Source of the DNA: CAZEGI01 sp964512105
GTDB lineage: Archaea > Altiarchaeota > Altiarchaeia > IMC4 > CAZEGI01
Length of the DNA stretch: 24,534 bases
NCBI GenBank assembly: GCA_964512105.1
Contig: CAZEGI010000018.1
Location: 1-24,534, forward strand
Direction of reading: 5' to 3'
This document shows, in pieces, positions 8,072 to 14,529 of the stretch. Within the stretch, counting starts at the first letter, position 1; the number at the start of each line of letters is the position of its first letter. Both the position numbers and the translations under genes were made by a program. Under the pieces are notes generated by a model. It was not told the origin of the DNA, searched no databases, and saw only the letters and a list, made by a program, of their open reading frames with translations.

Positions 8072-8131
8072 ATCACCATATACAAAGTATTATTAAGTGT
8101 ATTCATACAAATTACATCCAACATTAAAAAG
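8072..8131. promoter_or_regulatory. Divergent promoter region, thermosome and Ca2+ ATPase
   Basis: The 75-nt gap holds a GGTGAT Shine-Dalgarno for the thermosome (8072-8077, minus) and two AT-rich elements, GTATTATTAA (8087-8096) and ACATTAAAAA (8121-8130). Either could be the TATA box of either gene. With the outer box serving the opposite gene, each mRNA would have a leader of about 25-30 nt; I cannot decide between arrangements from sequence. Confidence 0.35.
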
Positions 8132-8143
8132 CTTACGGATACC

Positions 8144-10807
8144 ATGGAAAATTGGCATTCTCTAAAGGTGAATGAAATATTCGAAAAATTAGAAAGCTCG
8201 CCTACCGGAATCACCAGTTCCGAAGCCAAGCAACGCCTCGGGAAATTTGGGTTGAACGAGCTTGCGGAGAAGAAAGGCGAAACGCCACTGCAGATGTTTT
8301 TGCAACAGTTCAAGGATTTCCTGATTCTTGTCCTGATTGCTGCAACCGTGGTATCGTTCCTAATCGGGGAAACGATTGATGCTCTCGTAATCCTACTCAT
8401 TGTTGTATTGAATGCAATCCTTGGTTTTACGCAGGAGTACAGGGCCGAGAAGGCCCTCGCTGCCCTGAAAAAAATGGTCTCACCGACCGCCACCGTAATC
8501 AGAAACGGAAGGCAGCACAAGATTCCAGCAAGCACGCTCGTGCCCGGCGATGTTATACTTCTCGAAACCGGCGAAAAAATCCCGGCTGACATACGCCTCG
8601 TGGAAGTTGCAAACCTCAAGGTCAGCGAGTCCGCACTGACCGGTGAATCTGAGCCCGTAACAAAAATTGTCGGGGAAATCTCCGGAGAAAAGACGCTGGG
8701 CGACAGGAGAAACATAGCATACATGGGCACCACTATAACGTACGGCAGGGGCAAAGGCGTTGTGTGCGCAACGGGCATGGGCACCGAGATAGGAAAAATC
8801 GCGGAGATGATACAAACGGTGGAGAAGGAGGAAACGCCACTGCAGAAAAAACTCGAGAAGTTGGGGAAGCAGTTGGGTGCGATAGTCTTGATTCTCTGCA
8901 CGATAATATTCGTAGTAGGCATACTGCAGGGAAAGGATTTGCTGGACATGTTCCTTACTGCCGTAAGTTTAGCGGTTGCTGCCATACCTGAGGGACTTCC
9001 CGCAATCGTGACAATCACCTTAGCCATCGGTCTGAAACGCATGGTCAGGTCAAACGCTATTGTTAGAAAACTTGCGGCAGTCGAAACTCTGGGAAGCACC
9101 GATGTGATATGCTCCGACAAAACCGGAACTCTCACGCGAGACGAGATGGTCATACGTAAGATTTATGTAAACGAAAAGGTTTACGGGATAACGGGCGAGG
9201 GTTATTCACCGGAAGGAAATTTTATGCTCGGGGGGAAGAAGGTTGATGTTCAGGGCGACACCACGCTAAAACTCATACTGACTTCCGGCACACTCTGCAA
9301 TAACGCATCGTTAATCAAGAAAGAAGCAAGATGGGAGGTTCTCGGCGACCCAACGGAGTCGAGCATCGTGGTTGCTGCAAGAAAAGCCGGTTTGATTCAG
9401 GAGGAATTGCTGGCGGAATATCCGCGCGTGCGGGAACTTCCGTTCGACTCTGAGAGGAAGCGCATGAGCACCGTCCACCTGCATGGCAATGAGCTTATCG
9501 CATTCGTGAAGGGTTCTCCGGAGGGAATTCTCGACCTCTGTTCCGAAATCCAGATAGGCGGGAAAAACAGGAAAATAAACGATGAGGACAAAAAAAGAAT
9601 CCTCGGGGAATACGAAAATTTTGGCGGGAACGCGTTGCGCGTGCTCGCGATAGCGTACAGGAAACTGCCAAAGAGTGTCGAACACACCACGGAATCAGTC
9701 GAGAGCCGTTTGACATTTCTCGGCCTTGTTGGAATGATTGACCCGCCACGCGAGGATGCTGTAAAGGCAATCGCGTTGTGCAGGAAGGCAGGCATAAAAC
9801 CGATAATGATAACCGGTGATTTTAAAACAACGGCGGTTGCAATAGGGAAAGAGATGGGCCTTTACTCCACGGGGGACATCGTCCTTACCGGTGAAGAACT
9901 GGAACACCTCACGGACGACGAACTGAAAAAAATCGTCGAGAAGGTGACGATATACGCGCGCGTAAATCCGGAGCACAAGTTGAGGATCGTGAACGCGTTG
10001 AAAAGCAGGGGGCATGTGGTCGCGGTGACAGGCGATGGTGTGAACGATGCGCCCGCACTCAAAAAATCCGACATAGGGGTCGCGATGGGAATCACCGGAA
10101 CGGACGTTTCCAAGGAGGCGGCGGACATGATTCTTGTGGACGACAATTTCGCATCCATCGTGAAAGCGGTTGAGGAGGGCCGCGGCATCTTCGACAACAT
10201 ACGGAAGTTTGTGCGTTACCTTCTTTCATGCAACGTTGGGGAAATAATGACCATATTCTTCTCGATGCTGTTCCTCGCAAAACTTCCGCTGCCTTTGCGT
10301 CCGGTGCAGATTTTGTGGATGAACCTCGTTACCGACGGTTTGCCGGCCATCGCGCTCGGGGTTGACCCGAAGGACAGTGACGTCATGTCCAGAAAGCCGA
10401 GAAGCCGGCGGGAAGAGGTTATTGATAACAGGATGCTGCTAAACTTTTTGCTCACAGGTTTGATTATTTCTGTCGGAACCCTGTTCCTGTTCCAGAACGC
10501 CTATGAGGAAAACATGGAAAAGGCCCAGACCGTCGCTTTCACGACAATCGTGATGTTCCAGTTGTTCTTCGTGTTCAGCTGCCGTTCCGAAAAACATTCG
10601 TTGTTGAGCGTCGGTTTGTTTACGAACAAGTATCTGTTGCTGGCGGTCGGCACCTCGGTGATGCTGCAGATTGCAGTCATACATATCCCAATGCTGCAGG
10701 TTGCTTTCGGAACCGTCGGCATCGGGTTAAACGACTGGCTGAAGGTGATTGCTGTCTCGATGACCGGGTTGCTTATTCCGGAAATTTTGAAATACCTGAA
10801 AAGATGA
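8144..10807 (+). CDS. P-type Ca2+-transporting ATPase (P2A, SERCA/PMR1-like)
   Basis: An 887-residue cation pump of the cell membrane using ATP, probably exporting Ca2+. Order: N-terminal cation-ATPase domain (1-55), actuator TGES (166-169), TM4 AAIPEGLPA with E283, phosphorylation site D325 in SDKTGTLT, nucleotide domain with KGSPE (457-461), MITGD (556-560), hinge TGDGVNDAPA (629-638), then TM5-TM10. Calcium ligands known from SERCA are present in TM5 (N697 and E700 in CNVGE) and TM6 (N727, T730, D731 in WMNLVTDGLP); the position of SERCA E908 in TM8 appears to be Gln (Q806). I use ATG 8144; the frame is open to 8054, but that start lies inside the thermosome coding region and the added residues do not fit the family. 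Its stop overlaps the pdxT start. Confidence 0.93.
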   Translation: MENWHSLKVNEIFEKLESSPTGITSSEAKQRLGKFGLNELAEKKGETPLQMFLQQFKDFLILVLIAATVVSFLIGETIDALVILLIVVLNAILGFTQEYRAEKALAALKKMVSPTATVIRNGRQHKIPASTLVPGDVILLETGEKIPADIRLVEVANLKVSESALTGESEPVTKIVGEISGEKTLGDRRNIAYMGTTITYGRGKGVVCATGMGTEIGKIAEMIQTVEKEETPLQKKLEKLGKQLGAIVLILCTIIFVVGILQGKDLLDMFLTAVSLAVAAIPEGLPAIVTITLAIGLKRMVRSNAIVRKLAAVETLGSTDVICSDKTGTLTRDEMVIRKIYVNEKVYGITGEGYSPEGNFMLGGKKVDVQGDTTLKLILTSGTLCNNASLIKKEARWEVLGDPTESSIVVAARKAGLIQEELLAEYPRVRELPFDSERKRMSTVHLHGNELIAFVKGSPEGILDLCSEIQIGGKNRKINDEDKKRILGEYENFGGNALRVLAIAYRKLPKSVEHTTESVESRLTFLGLVGMIDPPREDAVKAIALCRKAGIKPIMITGDFKTTAVAIGKEMGLYSTGDIVLTGEELEHLTDDELKKIVEKVTIYARVNPEHKLRIVNALKSRGHVVAVTGDGVNDAPALKKSDIGVAMGITGTDVSKEAADMILVDDNFASIVKAVEEGRGIFDNIRKFVRYLLSCNVGEIMTIFFSMLFLAKLPLPLRPVQILWMNLVTDGLPAIALGVDPKDSDVMSRKPRSRREEVIDNRMLLNFLLTGLIISVGTLFLFQNAYEENMEKAQTVAFTTIVMFQLFFVFSCRSEKHSLLSVGLFTNKYLLLAVGTSVMLQIAVIHIPMLQVAFGTVGIGLNDWLKVIAVSMTGLLIPEILKYLKR

Positions 10808-11397
10808 TTGTTGGCGTTTTGTCGATACAGGGTGATGTCTCGGAGCATGCGGATGCGATGCGTCGAGCCATGCACAATACCGGAATGCATGGCAGGGTGG
10901 TTGAAGTAAAAGGAAAGGGGAAATTAAAAAAACTCGACGCTTTGGTAATCCCCGGCGGCGAATCCACAACAATCGGAAAACTTCTGGAGAAATACGGCAT
11001 GCTCGATGAGATAAAGAACTTCGCGAAAAAAGGCATGCCATTAATGGGCACGTGCACTGGCATGATATTGCTCGCGAAGGAGGGCAATGCGGAGGTAAAG
11101 AAAACAAGACAACCATTGCTGGGGTTGATGGACATGAAGGTGAACAGGAATGCCTTCGGCCGGCAGCGTGAGAGTTTTGAAACGGATTTGAAAATCAAAA
11201 ATTTTAAGAAATCGTATCATGCGGTATTCATCCGCGCGCCTGCGGTGGAGAGGGTGTGGGGCGATGCGGAAGTTCTCGCAAAACATGACGGAAAAATCGT
11301 CATGGTAAGGCAAAAAAACCTGCTTGCGCTCGCGTTCCATCCAGAACTTACCGATGACACGAGGATTCAGAGGTATTTTTTAGAAAACTATTTATAG
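10804..11397 (+). CDS. pdxT: Pyridoxal 5'-phosphate synthase, glutaminase subunit
   Basis: Class I glutamine amidotransferase that releases ammonia from glutamine for the PdxS synthase in de novo PLP synthesis. The 197 residues are normal in length. PGGESTTI (50-57) is the oxyanion-region signature; the triad is C84 (MGTCTGMILLAK), H179 and E181 (FHPEL). NAFGRQRESFE (116-126) is the PdxS-contacting loop typical of the family. No pdxS gene lies in this window. The ATG overlaps the Ca2+ ATPase stop (ATGA 10804-10807), so it is co-translated with a gene of no evident functional link, though PLP is the cofactor of threonine synthase in this window. The last 10 bases overlap the convergent toxin gene. 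Confidence 0.95.
   Translation: MIVGVLSIQGDVSEHADAMRRAMHNTGMHGRVVEVKGKGKLKKLDALVIPGGESTTIGKLLEKYGMLDEIKNFAKKGMPLMGTCTGMILLAKEGNAEVKKTRQPLLGLMDMKVNRNAFGRQRESFETDLKIKNFKKSYHAVFIRAPAVERVWGDAEVLAKHDGKIVMVRQKNLLALAFHPELTDDTRIQRYFLENYL
11364..11379 (+). repeat. pdxT 3'-end direct repeat, copy inside pdxT
   Basis: GATTCAGAGGTATTTT within the last codons of pdxT. The same 16 bases recur at 11963-11978, and a CGATG appears just ahead of both copies. The two copies bracket the RHH/RelE toxin-antitoxin pair. Confidence 0.7.
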
Positions 11398-11651
11398 GAC
11401 TTGTACCATCGCTCATATTCCTTGTGGTCCTTGAAACAGCGAAGGATGTAGAGGACTTCATTTTTGGTTTCATATATAATCCTCGCTTGTTTAGTCACGT
11501 TTTCAACGTGGCAAGGTATGCCATGTTTCATGTGTCTGCGTGGGGGCATCTCTTTTATCTTCTCCAGGTGCTTAAGGAAGATAGGTTTCAGATTCTGGGG
11601 CAATTCTTCCAGTTCCTTCTTGGCGTCGTCCGAAAAAATGAGCTCCATCAT
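11388..11651 (-). CDS. RelE/ParE-family toxin
   Basis: An 87-residue protein of RelE/ParE fold pattern: an N-terminal strand and helix (MELIFSDDAKKELEELPQNLKPIFLKHLEKI), the paired strands with basic residues RIIYETKNEVLYILRCFKDHKEYERWYK, and a Lys/Arg-rich surface. Family members are mRNA interferases or gyrase inhibitors; which applies here cannot be told. It begins at a tandem ATGATG (11651 or 11648), with the first ATG sharing one base with the antitoxin stop (TGATG), so the pair is coupled. It converges on pdxT and overlaps its end by 10 bp. Confidence 0.85.
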   Translation of the reverse strand: MMELIFSDDAKKELEELPQNLKPIFLKHLEKIKEMPPRRHMKHGIPCHVENVTKQARIIYETKNEVLYILRCFKDHKEYERWYKSYK

Positions 11652-11887
11652 CAGGATTTGAGTACTTTCTTTATCTTCTCGAAGGAATGGGTTTTTGTCC
11701 TACCCGCTTCTATCTCCGCCATTTCAGCTTCAACCGCCTTATGGACTAATCTAAGTTCTTCTTCCTCAAGCATTCTCTCATATGCCAGGAGGGCTTGTCT
11801 TATAACTTCGGTCTGATTTCCAGCGTATCCGTCCTCGATTATTTTTTTTATTGCCGCCTCGTAAGGAACCCCTAAGTTTATGTTCAT
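11651..11887 (-). CDS. Ribbon-helix-helix antitoxin
   Basis: 78 residues from ATG 11887: an N-terminal RHH DNA-binding segment (MNINLGVPYEAAIKKIIEDG, then NQTEVIRQALLAYERMLEEE) and a charged, helical C-terminus (about 40-78) that would wrap the toxin. The frame is open seven codons further upstream, but GGTGAT (11891-11896, minus sense) sits 3 nt before the 11887 ATG, which decides the start. It is the first gene of the toxin-antitoxin pair, and pairs of this type normally repress their own promoter; an AT-rich TATA-like box lies about 35 nt upstream. Confidence 0.85.
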   Translation of the reverse strand: MNINLGVPYEAAIKKIIEDGYAGNQTEVIRQALLAYERMLEEEELRLVHKAVEAEMAEIEAGRTKTHSFEKIKKVLKS

Positions 11888-11920
11888 GCCATCACCTATG
11901 TATAACAAATAGGCATTGAA

Positions 11921-11930
11921 GTATATAAAT
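11921..11930 (-). promoter_or_regulatory. TATA-like element of the RHH/RelE operon
   Basis: ATTTATATAC on the minus strand, 34-43 nt ahead of the antitoxin ATG, would place the transcript start at about 11900 and leave a short leader containing the GGTGAT site. The interval 11888-12324 carries no intact gene: it holds this promoter, the second pdxT tail repeat, an AT-rich hairpin (11980-12002), an inverted repeat at 12043-12085, and the duplicated kinase 5' end with its hairpin array. Confidence 0.5.
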
Positions 11931-11962
11931 GACGCGCATTTGATATGTCTCAGCGATGTGGA

Positions 11963-11978
11963 GATTCAGAGGTATTTT
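11963..11978 (+). repeat. pdxT 3'-end direct repeat, orphan copy
   Basis: Second copy of the 16 bases at 11364-11379, in the same orientation but outside any gene. It lies just beyond the toxin-antitoxin promoter. A weak AT-rich hairpin (TTGCT...AGCAA, about 11980-12002) follows directly. Confidence 0.7.
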
Positions 11979-12042
11979 ATTGCTTATTCAAATAATAGCA
12001 AAACACATTAATTTATGAACTTTTTACATGCGTTTTGATAGC

Positions 12043-12085
12043 TAGCAAATTGCAATTATAGTTCAAATATTTTTGCAATTTGCTA
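12043..12085. promoter_or_regulatory. 13-bp inverted repeat upstream of shikimate kinase locus
   Basis: TAGCAAATTGCAA (12043-12055) and its exact reverse complement (12073-12085) are separated by 17 AT-rich bases containing the TATA-like AAATATTT. The right arm ends 9 nt before the ATG at 12095. A dimeric repressor site overlapping the promoter is one reading; a remnant of the same process that built the neighbouring hairpin array is another. Confidence 0.55.
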
Positions 12086-12094
12086 TAATAAAAC

Positions 12095-12328
12095 ATGAAA
12101 GCAACCGCGATTTCCCACGGCGCCGCGACCATCATAAACGCAATATCCAGAACCCTTTTTCTTTTAAAAAAAGAAAAAGTGTTTCACGCTCGAAATCCAA
12201 AAAGGATTTCGGCGTACCAAAACACAAAGTTCGCAAAACTGCAAAGCAGTTTTGGAAACCAAATTCCTTTCAGGAATTTGCGTTGTTTTGCGTATCCCCA
12301 AAAGAAAAAATGTTTGGTGATAATATGA
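12095..12328 (+). pseudogene. Duplicated 5' fragment of the shikimate kinase gene, interrupted by hairpin array
   Basis: The first 17 codons (12095-12145) repeat the first 17 codons of the intact kinase (12325-12375): 46 of 51 bases match, the last 30 being identical, and only one of the five differences changes an amino acid (Lys/Arg at codon 2). After codon 17 the frame runs into non-homologous hairpin-rich sequence and ends at TGA 12326-12328, which overlaps the ATG of the intact gene (ATGA). It could therefore still be translated as a 77-residue upstream ORF coupled to the kinase. It cannot encode an active kinase. Confidence 0.75.
12155..12280. repeat. Tandem hairpin array inside the kinase 5' duplication
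   Basis: Four perfect hairpins: arms 12155-12165/12169-12179 (11 bp, loop AAA), 12191-12198/12204-12211 (CGAAATCC, loop of five A), 12234-12242/12246-12254 (CAAAACTGC, loop AAA) and 12260-12268/12272-12280 (CAAATTCCT, loop TTC). A CAAAACA at 12218-12224 can pair with TGTTTTG at 12284-12290, enclosing the last two in a larger stem. Flanking non-repeat sequence continues to about 12315. The array contains no recognisable gene. Confidence 0.85.
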
Positions 12329-13248
12329 GAGCAACAGCAATCTCGCACGGCGCCGCGACCATCATAAACGCAATAGCGACCGGAAAGGGTGCGGCCTTCG
12401 GAATCGGGCTGTGGACCAAGGCGACCGTTGAACTGAACAAAACCGGAAAAATTGATGCGGTTATAACGGATCATCCAAAAGAGGACACGAAACTTCTCGA
12501 GCTCTGCGTGAAAAAAACTTTATCCCATTTCAAAATCAGAGGCGGCGCAAAAATCATCACAGAATCGAACATCCCAATTGCGCGCGGTCTGAAGAGTTCG
12601 AGCACTGCCGCGAATGCCGCGGTTCTTGCGACCGTCGGGGCGATTGCGAAAGGATATGGTGAAATCCAAGAGGAAAGATTAGGCAAGATACGAAGCGAAC
12701 AGGTGATAGAAATTAACGGAAAAATTGTTACTCCTGTTGAAATCATAAACATCGGCGTTGATGCGGCAATCGATGCGAAGGTCACGATAACCGGAGCGTT
12801 CGATGACGCGTCCGCATCGTTTCTTAGTGGTTTTGTAGTTACCGATAACAAGGAAAGGAAAATCCTCCGGCAGGGGGACATGGAAAATCTGGATGTTCTG
12901 ATTTTTGTTCCCGAAAGAAAGACGTACACAAAAAATTTCAAGGTGAAAAGCACGAGAGTTATCGCCAACGAGGTTGAAATCGCATGGAATGAGGCGCTTA
13001 AAGGAAATTTGTACACCGCTCTGACCTTGAACGGTTTGTTGTACTCCTCAGCACTGAAGGAAAACACGAAAATCACTTTGGAGGCGCTCCGTGCAGGGGC
13101 GATTGCCTCGGGGTTGAGCGGAACGGGTCCGGCGGTTGTGGCGCTCTCCAGAAACGGAACAGGGAAAATCAAAAAAGCATGGAAGGAATTCGATGGTAAC
13201 ATTATTGAAACAAAAATCAACAACGAACGCGCGCGTGTTTTGAAATGA
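12325..13248 (+). CDS. aroK: Shikimate kinase, archaeal GHMP type
   Basis: ATP-dependent kinase making shikimate 3-phosphate in aromatic amino acid synthesis; archaea use a GHMP-fold enzyme unrelated to bacterial AroK. The 307 residues begin with the family N-terminus ATAISHGAATIINAIATGKG; motif 2, the phosphate loop, is PIARGLKSSSTAANAA (84-99); motif 3 is SGLSGTGPA near 262-270. The start at 12325 is chosen because GGTGAT (12316-12321) precedes it and because the family begins here; the frame is open upstream only because it runs through the hairpin array. Its 5' end has been duplicated around that array. It is coupled to yjbQ by a 4-bp overlap. Confidence 0.93.
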   Translation: MRATAISHGAATIINAIATGKGAAFGIGLWTKATVELNKTGKIDAVITDHPKEDTKLLELCVKKTLSHFKIRGGAKIITESNIPIARGLKSSSTAANAAVLATVGAIAKGYGEIQEERLGKIRSEQVIEINGKIVTPVEIINIGVDAAIDAKVTITGAFDDASASFLSGFVVTDNKERKILRQGDMENLDVLIFVPERKTYTKNFKVKSTRVIANEVEIAWNEALKGNLYTALTLNGLLYSSALKENTKITLEALRAGAIASGLSGTGPAVVALSRNGTGKIKKAWKEFDGNIIETKINNERARVLK

Positions 13249-13664
13249 CGGTCGTGACGAAAGAGATTTCTATAGAGACGCAGGCCGACTGCGAAATGGT
13301 TGACATCACTGCGCAGGTTGAGCATGCGGTCGAGGAATCGAAACTGAAGAACGGAATCGTGACGGTTTTTTGCACCGGTTCGACAGGGGCGGTTTCGACC
13401 ATGGAATTCGAACCCGGACTGCAGAAGGACATAAAGGATGCGCTTGAAGTCATTGCCCCGGCAAAAAAACACTATAAACACCACGAAACATGGGGATGCG
13501 ACAACGGCAGGAGCCACGTGAGGGCTACGATAATCGGCCCGAGTCTGACGGTTCCGTTCACGAACAAAAAACTTGCCTTGGGAACCTGGCAGCAGATTGT
13601 TTTTATCGAACTCGACACACGGGGCAGGGACAGAAAAATTTTGGTGCAGATTGTTGGGGAATAG
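13245..13664 (+). CDS. yjbQ: YjbQ/UPF0047 family, secondary thiamine-phosphate synthase
   Basis: A 139-residue single-domain protein of the YjbQ/UPF0047 family (TIGR00149). Family marks are GIVTVFCTGSTGAVSTMEFEPG, HHETW, the metal-site segment DNGRSHVRATIIGPS, and the C-terminus LALGTWQQIVFIELDTRGRDRK. Members are reported to have a weak thiamine-phosphate synthase activity that can replace ThiE, but the native role is not settled. In this window thiC lies 3 kb downstream, so a part in thiamine synthesis is possible. The ATG overlaps the shikimate kinase stop by four bases (ATGA), so the two are co-translated. Confidence 0.92.
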   Translation: MTVVTKEISIETQADCEMVDITAQVEHAVEESKLKNGIVTVFCTGSTGAVSTMEFEPGLQKDIKDALEVIAPAKKHYKHHETWGCDNGRSHVRATIIGPSLTVPFTNKKLALGTWQQIVFIELDTRGRDRKILVQIVGE

Positions 13665-13667
13665 TTC

Positions 13668-13700
13668 TTTTTATACGTTTTTGTACATATGTATATAAAT
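13668..13700 (+). promoter_or_regulatory. Promoter and palindrome ahead of the PIN/UPF0175 pair
   Basis: TTTTTATAC (13668-13676) and TATATAAAT (13692-13700) are TATA-like. Between them the palindrome TACATATGTA (13684-13693) is a candidate operator for autoregulation by the antitoxin. The first box would start transcription at about 13699, ten bases ahead of the PIN gene ATG. Confidence 0.4.
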
Positions 13701-13708
13701 GTATAATA

Positions 13709-14212
13709 ATGATTACGATTGTGTTTGATTCGGATGGGCTGATCAAACTAGCGAAGACAGGCGTACTCGAAAAAATCGTAAACAGATTCGATTGTGTTAT
13801 CTCAGACAAGGTCAGGCAAGAGGCGGTAACCGATGGAAAAAAGAGGCTCTATGAGGATGCATTTCAAATTGAAAATCTGATAGAGAAAAAAAAGTTGAGG
13901 GTTATTAAACTTGGTTTAAGCAGCAACGTGGGAAGAATGGCTAAATCGGCACACCTTGGGAGTGGGGAGTTAGCGACGCTGGAGCTATTTTTCAGAACAC
14001 GGAATGGTGTAGTTGTAAGTGAGGACCGAACCTTTTTAAGCGTTTTGGAAAAACATAATATTCCGTTTGTTATTCCATCGGATCTGATCGCACACTCAGG
14101 GAAATTAAAGATCTTGAGTAGAAAAGAGGCTTTGGGGGCATTGGAGAAAATCAGACCGTATACACGAGAATCAAATTACTTAAAAGCAAAAAAAGCAATC
14201 GAGGTGATATAA
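13709..14212 (+). CDS. PIN-domain toxin (COG2405/DUF3368-like)
   Basis: A 167-residue PIN-fold ribonuclease candidate. The N-terminus MITIVFDSDGLIKLAKTG carries the first acidic positions; further acidic residues expected in the site lie in GSGELATLEL and in VSEDRTFLSVL. PIN toxins of toxin-antitoxin pairs cleave RNA with Mg2+. The start at 13709 is used because the open frame extends back into yjbQ (to 13490) in a different frame and a TATA-like box lies just upstream. It shares one base with the following antitoxin gene (TAATG). The toxin comes first here, the reverse of the usual VapBC order. Confidence 0.85.
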   Translation: MITIVFDSDGLIKLAKTGVLEKIVNRFDCVISDKVRQEAVTDGKKRLYEDAFQIENLIEKKKLRVIKLGLSSNVGRMAKSAHLGSGELATLELFFRTRNGVVVSEDRTFLSVLEKHNIPFVIPSDLIAHSGKLKILSRKEALGALEKIRPYTRESNYLKAKKAIEVI

Positions 14213-14511
14213 TGGAAACGATATCTTACCCATTGAGACTTCCCAGGAAACTCATGCAACTGGTGGAATTAAGAACCAAAGAGGAGTATGTTGACAAGTC
14301 AACAGCATTGCGTCAGTTGGTCTACAAAGGTGCTGAGGATTATGTCATAGAACTGTACAAAGAGGGACATCTATCCCTGAGTAAAGCTGCGGAACTCTTA
14401 GACAAAAGCGTGTACGACATAATCCAAGTTGCTAGGAGAAAAGGACTAGAGACGGGGGCCACAGATGAACAACAAAGGGTAAGCTGGGAGACCGTAAAAA
14501 GATTAAAGTAA
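14212..14511 (+). CDS. UPF0175 family antitoxin
   Basis: 99 residues. The N-terminus (YPLRLPRKLMQLVELRTK, then DKSTALRQLVYKGAEDYV) resembles a ribbon-helix-helix DNA-binding segment. The middle, VIELYKEGHLSLSKAAELLDKSVYDIIQVARRKG (about 45-78), is the UPF0175 helix-turn-helix signature (COG2886), a family regularly paired with COG2405 PIN proteins. A strong Shine-Dalgarno, GAGGTGAT at 14201-14208, precedes the ATG, which would favour antitoxin synthesis even though the gene is second. It ends 18 nt from the convergent gene at 14530. Confidence 0.87.
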   Translation: METISYPLRLPRKLMQLVELRTKEEYVDKSTALRQLVYKGAEDYVIELYKEGHLSLSKAAELLDKSVYDIIQVARRKGLETGATDEQQRVSWETVKRLK

Positions 14512-14529
14512 TTCGGGGAGTGAAAAATA

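Noticed and set aside
8054..8143. N-terminal extension of the Ca2+ ATPase
   Set aside because: It would start inside the thermosome gene and lacks similarity to pump N-termini; ATG 8144 fits the family.
8044..9153. 369-codon open frame on the minus strand across the 5' half of the Ca2+ ATPase gene
   Set aside because: It is antisense to a protein with intact catalytic motifs and its own translation is Ser/Thr/Ile-rich filler typical of a shadow frame.
12073..12324. 84-residue N-terminal extension of shikimate kinase
   Set aside because: It is in a different frame from the duplicated kinase start and only reads through the hairpin array; the intact gene has its own GGTGAT and family N-terminus at 12325.
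12471..13517. 348-codon open frame on the minus strand across shikimate kinase and yjbQ
   Set aside because: Antisense shadow of two recognised genes; no family pattern in its translation.
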